From positions 1-10,568 of the forward strand of contig JBGAKX010000148.1 of the NCBI GenBank assembly GCA_044224215.1: 10,568 nucleotides of DNA, written 5' to 3'. Source of the DNA: DAOMFM01 sp035429825. Its GTDB lineage: Bacteria; Acidobacteriota; Blastocatellia; UBA7656; JADIYM01. Positions within the stretch are counted from its first letter, which is position 1. Each line of letters begins with the position of its first letter. This document shows, one piece after another, positions 6,868-10,568 of this stretch. The notes below the pieces were generated by a model. That model was not told where the DNA came from and did not search any database. It saw nothing but the letters and a program-made list of their open reading frames with translations. Both the position numbers and the translations under genes were made by a program.

Positions 6868-7005
6868 GCTCATCCGTGGACGTCAAAGAATGGAAGTCTA
6901 GCAGTCACCGTCAACGGCAACCACTCGATGCGTATGCTTCCCGCGGGTGGTTTGAGTCGAGTAAGATGCGAGAAACCCGCAACCGCCGGAGGTCGCCGAG
7001 AGACG

Positions 7006-7779
7006 ATGCAGTTGCTGCGCGTCGCCAAGAACACGTTTCGCGAGTCAGTGCGCGATCGGGTGCTGTTCAACCTGATCGCGTTCGCCCTGTTGATGATCGG
7101 GTCGTCGCTGCTCGTCGGTCAGCTGGCGATCGGCGACCTCCAGAAGGTGATCACCGACATCGGGCTCAGCGCGATGCGCTTCATCGGCGTGCTGATCGCG
7201 ATCTTCATCGGAATCCAGCTCGTCTACAAGGAGATCGAGCGCAAGACGATCTACGGACTGCTCGCAAAGCCTCTCAGACGCAGCGACCTCGTGCTCGGGA
7301 AGTTTGTCGGTCTCGGCACGACGCTGGCAGTCAACACGGCAGTCATGCTCGGCGGGATCGTGCTCTCGATCCTGTTCGTGAAGCGCGGCTACGCGCCCCA
7401 GCTCGCCGCGGCGATTCCAGCGGCCTATCTCATCTTTCTCGAGCTGGTCGTCACCACGGCGATCGCGCTCATGTTTTCGACGATCTCGTCGCCCGCGCTC
7501 TCGGCATTGCTGACGTTGATGATCTATGTCGCGGGCAACTTCGGCGAGAACCTCAGACTGTTGGCGGCGTCGGCTGACTCGGCGCCGTCGCGCTGGCTTC
7601 TGACGGCCTTGTTCTACGTGCTGCCGAACCTGTCCAATTTCTCGGCCATCTCGACGGCCGCGCACGGCACGGTGGCGCCGGCGTCGTGGCTCCTGGCTGC
7701 CACGGCGTATGCGGTGGTGTACTGCGCGCTCCTTCTCTCCATTGCCGTGCTGGTGTTCGACCGCAGGGATTTCAAGTAA
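7006..7779 (+). CDS. ABC-2 type transporter permease
   Basis: The 257-residue membrane protein has about six hydrophobic helices: roughly residues 22-42, 57-76, 100-125, 135-158, 160-180 and 226-248. The first helix follows a short amphipathic stretch (NTFRESVRDRVLFN). The cytoplasmic segment YKEIERKTIYGLLAKPLRRS, followed by LVLGKFVG, is the typical coupling region of ABC-2 permeases, which work with a separate ATPase to export lipids, glycans or drugs. No ATP-binding gene is next to it: a divergent thioredoxin gene lies upstream and a TPR gene downstream, so the ATPase must be elsewhere. GGAGG at 6988-6992 is 13 bases before the ATG, with a closer GAGAGA run also present; no other in-frame start lies between. 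The stop overlaps the next ATG by one base (TAATG), so the two are translationally coupled. Confidence 0.88.
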   Translation: MQLLRVAKNTFRESVRDRVLFNLIAFALLMIGSSLLVGQLAIGDLQKVITDIGLSAMRFIGVLIAIFIGIQLVYKEIERKTIYGLLAKPLRRSDLVLGKFVGLGTTLAVNTAVMLGGIVLSILFVKRGYAPQLAAAIPAAYLIFLELVVTTAIALMFSTISSPALSALLTLMIYVAGNFGENLRLLAASADSAPSRWLLTALFYVLPNLSNFSAISTAAHGTVAPASWLLAATAYAVVYCALLLSIAVLVFDRRDFK

Positions 7780-8705
7780 TGCGATTCGACGGCCTGCTTC
7801 CGATCGCCCCGCTCGTGCTCGCAGTTGCTGCGATCGGACCCGTGCAGCATTGGCTCGAGCATGCAGCCGCTCCGTCGGTTGTCGAAGACGAGGCGCTGTA
7901 TCTTTCGAACGGAGACGCTGTGAAAGCCATGGCGCTCGGGTACGACTCGCTGCTTGCGGACGTCTACTGGATGCGTGCGATCCAGTACTTCGGCGGCAAG
8001 GTATTGAGCGACCAGACCATCCTCGATCAGCAGAGCGATCGGCTGCCGCTGCTCCATCCGCTGGTCGACGTCGCGACGACGCTCGATCCGCAGCTCATCC
8101 CGGCGTACCGGTTTGGATCGTATTTCATCCACGACTACGGTCGTCCGGCCGAGGCGCGGGCGCTGCTCGAAAAAGGCATTCGCAACAATCCCGACAATCC
8201 GTGGCTGTACCAGGATCTCGCGTTTGCGGAGTGGCAGGATGGCGACTGCGCGCACGCGTCGCAGGTCTATGCCGCGGGTGCCGAGCGGCCGAACGCGCCC
8301 TCGTGGATGCGATCGATGAGCGCCGCCGTGCTTGCCGACTGCGGCCAGCGCAGCCTTGCGGTGCAGATGCTGCGGACCATGTACGAGTCGACCGAGGACC
8401 CTCGGATCCGGGCCGACATCAAGCGTCAGCTCGATGTCTACCAGGCGCTCGACGAGCTCGATCTCCTGAATGCCGCGGTTGCGTTCTACGCCGAACGAAT
8501 CGGGCCTCGGCCGCGCTCGTTGGCGCAGGTCGTGCGCACGATTCTGCCACGGCCACAACCCGGCCTTCCGAACCTGACGCTCGATCGCACCGGGTCTCCC
8601 GTCGACCCGAACGGAGTGCCGTACGTGTACGATGCCGACACGGGCGTCGTATCGGCCGATCCGTCGAGTATGACGCTTCCGCGATCCGAGCCGCGGCAGC
8701 ACTAG
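7779..8705 (+). CDS. Membrane-anchored TPR-like protein
   Basis: The 308-residue protein begins with an uncleaved-looking hydrophobic helix (about residues 6-24). A helical region follows, containing GYDSLLADVYWMRAIQYFGG and TPR-like helix pairs around residues 110-225 (for example RPAEARALLEKGIRNNPDNP and QRSLAVQMLRTMYE). Proteins of this kind bring partners together at the membrane. The C-terminal part, about 255-308, includes PVDPNGVPYVYDADTG, a short motif also seen near the ends of pilin-like or secreted proteins. The ATG at 7779 overlaps the permease stop; longer starts upstream would lie inside the permease gene and lack the membrane helix at the front. The tight junction suggests it works with the permease. 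The exact family and partner are not known to me. Confidence 0.85.
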   Translation: MRFDGLLPIAPLVLAVAAIGPVQHWLEHAAAPSVVEDEALYLSNGDAVKAMALGYDSLLADVYWMRAIQYFGGKVLSDQTILDQQSDRLPLLHPLVDVATTLDPQLIPAYRFGSYFIHDYGRPAEARALLEKGIRNNPDNPWLYQDLAFAEWQDGDCAHASQVYAAGAERPNAPSWMRSMSAAVLADCGQRSLAVQMLRTMYESTEDPRIRADIKRQLDVYQALDELDLLNAAVAFYAERIGPRPRSLAQVVRTILPRPQPGLPNLTLDRTGSPVDPNGVPYVYDADTGVVSADPSSMTLPRSEPRQH

Positions 8706-8714
8706 GACGCCGAT

Positions 8715-10355
8715 ATGTCGACGCGCCTGCTCATCCTCGGACTCGACGGCGCCGGCTACAGTCACGTCGCGGGGCTCGTCGACGCCGGCGAACTGCCGAA
8801 CATCCGCTCGCTTGCAGCAGAGGGTTCCTTTGGACCTCTCATCTCGACGACGCCGCCGATCACGGGGCCGGCGTGGCTCGGGCTCGCATCCGGGCTCGAC
8901 GTCGATCAGACGGGCATCCCGGATTTTCTGATTCGATCCGGCGCAGGCTTTGGCCTTCGGCCGATCAGCTCGCGCGATTTCCGTGGACGCACGATCTGGG
9001 ACGCGCTCTCGTCGGTTGGCGCCCGCGTCGCGGTGTTCAACTTCCCGATGCTCTACCCGCCATACCCTCTCGAAGGGCTGATGGTGAGCGGCTTTGGCAC
9101 GGACGAATCGACGCAGTGGACGTATCCGGACACTCTCAAGGCCGAACTGCTTTCGGAGGTCGGCGCCGACTATGGCCTGACGGTGAATTATCACCACGCG
9201 ATCTACGACGACTGCGACCGCTTCCTCGACGATCTCGAGGCGTCGCTCACGCGGCGGTTGAAGGCGGCGGAGTTTCTGTGCAGGAAGGGACCGTGGGACC
9301 TGTTCTTCTGCGTGCTCTCCGAGACCGACTGGCTCCTCCATCGGTGCTGGAGCGATCTCGATCCCGACAGCCCGCTGCACGATGCGGCGGCGTCTCCACG
9401 CCGCGCCGAGCGGGCACGCCGAATCTGGCGCCGGATCGACGATGCGATTCCTCGGCTGCGCGAAGCCTGCGGCGACGACACCAGCGTGCTGCTGTGTTCC
9501 GACCACGGATTCGGGCCGAACACGCGAACGGTATGTATCAACGGGTTGCTCGAGCAGACGGGACTGCTCGTTCGTCGCAGCGATTCGGCGCGGACCGGCG
9601 CGGCCATCCGGCGCGTAGGCGCCGCGGCGGCGCAACGCGCGGGCGCGGTTGCCGCGCGCGTCGGCGGACCCGTGGGACGCGTGCTGTCGCGCGTGCGACG
9701 TCGCGGCCGGCGGTATCTCCCAAAGGACGATTCCGGCTACCTGCTCGCGACGATCGACCAGCACGCGAGTGTTGCATTCGATCCGGGCCACACGATTCCG
9801 TTTGGCGGGCTGTATCTGAGCCCGCGATTCGAGCGCGGCGGTGTCGAGTACATGACCGCGATCGATCGGGTGGAGGATGCGCTTGCGAACAGCGCGTTCG
9901 ACAACGGGCTCGACCTTGCGGTTCGCCGATGCTGGCTCGATTCGGCCGAACGCCCAGCAAGCCTTCCGGACCTTCTGGTGTCGGGCGACGACTGGGGCGT
10001 CACGTTCTCAAAGACCGATTTCAGCGACACGTGGCTCGTCGACGGTCCGTTTTCGACTCGCCATACGGGCTCGCACCGGATTGGCGGTCTGTATCTTGCT
10101 GCAGGTCAGGCATTTACGGCGGGACCGCGGGGACGCCAGGCAAGCATTCTCGACATTGCGCCGACTGTTCTCACGCTGTTCGGGCTCGCGCCGCCGGACG
10201 ATCGCCGCGGTCACCCGCTGCCAACCGCACGTGGCGTCGGTGCCACGCGACCCGCCGTGCTCGACGGCGCACGGGCCGAGGATTTCACTGAACCATCGTC
10301 CGACGACGACGCCGACGTCCGCGAACGGCTCCGCGGTCTTGGGTACATCGAGTAG
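8715..10355 (+). CDS. Alkaline phosphatase superfamily phosphodiesterase (type I phosphodiesterase/nucleotide pyrophosphatase type)
   Basis: This 546-residue enzyme has all the residues of a two-metal phosphodiesterase: D11 (GLDG), candidate nucleophile T50 (PPITGPAW), D205 and H209 (DWLLHRCW), D263 and H264 (SDHGFG), and H454 (GSHR). The order matches the nucleotide pyrophosphatase/phosphodiesterase family, which cleaves phosphoester or pyrophosphate bonds. The substrate cannot be told. There is no signal peptide, so it is probably cytoplasmic or attached from the inside. Residues about 288-336 form an Ala- and Arg-rich insertion that could be a helix lying on the membrane. The C-terminus ends RERLRGLGYIE, a common ending in this family. 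AGGA, overlapping the TPR stop, is seven bases before the ATG, and the gap to the TPR gene is nine bases. The stop overlaps the following glycosyltransferase GTG, so a role in surface glycan or glycolipid metabolism is likely but inferred. Phosphoglycerol or phosphoethanolamine handling are other options. Confidence 0.92.
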   Translation: MSTRLLILGLDGAGYSHVAGLVDAGELPNIRSLAAEGSFGPLISTTPPITGPAWLGLASGLDVDQTGIPDFLIRSGAGFGLRPISSRDFRGRTIWDALSSVGARVAVFNFPMLYPPYPLEGLMVSGFGTDESTQWTYPDTLKAELLSEVGADYGLTVNYHHAIYDDCDRFLDDLEASLTRRLKAAEFLCRKGPWDLFFCVLSETDWLLHRCWSDLDPDSPLHDAAASPRRAERARRIWRRIDDAIPRLREACGDDTSVLLCSDHGFGPNTRTVCINGLLEQTGLLVRRSDSARTGAAIRRVGAAAAQRAGAVAARVGGPVGRVLSRVRRRGRRYLPKDDSGYLLATIDQHASVAFDPGHTIPFGGLYLSPRFERGGVEYMTAIDRVEDALANSAFDNGLDLAVRRCWLDSAERPASLPDLLVSGDDWGVTFSKTDFSDTWLVDGPFSTRHTGSHRIGGLYLAAGQAFTAGPRGRQASILDIAPTVLTLFGLAPPDDRRGHPLPTARGVGATRPAVLDGARAEDFTEPSSDDDADVRERLRGLGYIE

Positions 10356-10568
10356 TGACGTCGCCACCGAAACTCAGGCTGGCAATCGTCGGGCCTACGC
10401 ATCCGTTCCGCGGTGGAATCTCGCACCACACGACGCTGCTGTTTCGACACCTGCGCGAGCGTCACGACACTCGGTTCTTCGCATTCCGCCGGCAGTATCC
10501 GATGTGGCTCTATCCCGCGCAGACGGACCGCGATCCGAGCGAACAACCACTGGCCGAGCCCGGAGTCG
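10355..10568 (+). CDS. Glycosyltransferase family 4-type protein, N-terminal part (runs off right edge)
   Basis: From the GTG at 10355 the frame stays open to the edge for 71 residues. A beta strand LAIVGPTHPFRGGISHHTTL (residues 9-28) is the nucleotide-sugar fold start of GT-B glycosyltransferases, with the glycine-rich loop that contacts the acceptor side. It is followed by FFAFRRQYPMWLYPAQTDRD, a pattern I associate with family 4 members. It would transfer a sugar from an activated donor to a lipid or glycan acceptor in the cytoplasm; the sugar is unknown. The GTG overlaps the TAG of the phosphodiesterase gene by one base, showing tight coupling, and no ATG occurs until about residue 49. 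The catalytic C-terminal domain lies beyond the window. Confidence 0.78.
   Translation, partial: MTSPPKLRLAIVGPTHPFRGGISHHTTLLFRHLRERHDTRFFAFRRQYPMWLYPAQTDRDPSEQPLAEPGV

Noticed and set aside
5641..7005. Upstream extension of the permease frame over the thioredoxin gene
   Set aside because: It lies antisense to the TlpA-like gene and adds hydrophilic Arg-rich sequence not expected before an ABC-2 permease.
6859..7005. Promoters in the divergent gap between the thioredoxin and permease genes (TAGACT on minus at 6900-6895, TAAGAT on plus at 6962-6967)
   Set aside because: The -10-like boxes are plausible but no acceptable -35 box lies at the right spacing, so I do not list them as features.
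7614..9791. Very long open frame on the minus strand across the permease, TPR and phosphodiesterase genes
   Set aside because: It is a GC-bias shadow antisense to three well-supported genes, with Arg-rich low-complexity translation and no recognisable domain.
7709..10291. Long plus-strand frame overlapping the TPR and phosphodiesterase genes
   Set aside because: The translation is Arg/Ala-rich and lacks family motifs, while the other frame carries complete catalytic motifs.

Overview
The window is a dense, high-GC bacterial segment with nine protein-coding genes, two of them cut by the window edges. No RNA gene, mobile element or CRISPR array was seen. No stretch over about 200 bases lacks a gene. 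The gene mix suggests a Gram-negative (diderm) bacterium with Ser/Thr-phosphorylation signalling, such as a Myxococcota, 'deltaproteobacterial', Acidobacteriota or similar lineage. It includes a fused homocysteine methyltransferase/MetF, an FHA-domain membrane protease, a Ste24-like M48 protease, a TlpA-type thioredoxin and an ABC-2 permease next to a TPR protein. The phylum is an inference. A run of three Ns points to a scaffolded draft or metagenome assembly.

Region 1 (1-2940, minus strand) is a methionine/one-carbon operon. A bifunctional homocysteine S-methyltransferase/methylenetetrahydrofolate reductase comes first. Thirteen bases later begins a small exported YbjN-like protein. An ATGA overlap then leads into a second homocysteine S-methyltransferase-type protein that runs off the left edge. 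A good promoter candidate (TTGACA, 17 bases, TAATTT) lies upstream. It implies a leader of about 130 nt carrying a strong GC hairpin whose loop is the N-run.

Region 2 (2941-5522, plus strand) holds two membrane proteases in tandem. The first is a Ste24-like M48 metalloprotease that may be translated leaderless. The second is an FHA-transmembrane-trypsin-like serine protease without a PDZ domain. They would suit cell-envelope protein quality control or regulated proteolysis, with the FHA domain reading threonine phosphorylation in the cytoplasm.

Region 3 (5545-6858, minus strand), convergent with the protease genes, encodes an exported TlpA/ResA-like thioredoxin with an internally duplicated beta-rich N-terminal region.

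Region 4 (7006-10568, plus strand) is a tightly packed operon: ABC-2 type permease, membrane-anchored TPR protein, cytoplasmic alkaline-phosphatase-superfamily phosphodiesterase, and the start of a family 4-type glycosyltransferase. Junctions are 1-base overlaps or 9 bases. This suggests a glycoconjugate or cell-surface function, but no ATPase gene for the permease is in view. No individual gene is clearly a new system. The most unusual points are the exported protein inside the methyltransferase operon, the divergent second methyltransferase, the FHA-protease fusion, and the permease-phosphodiesterase-glycosyltransferase operon.
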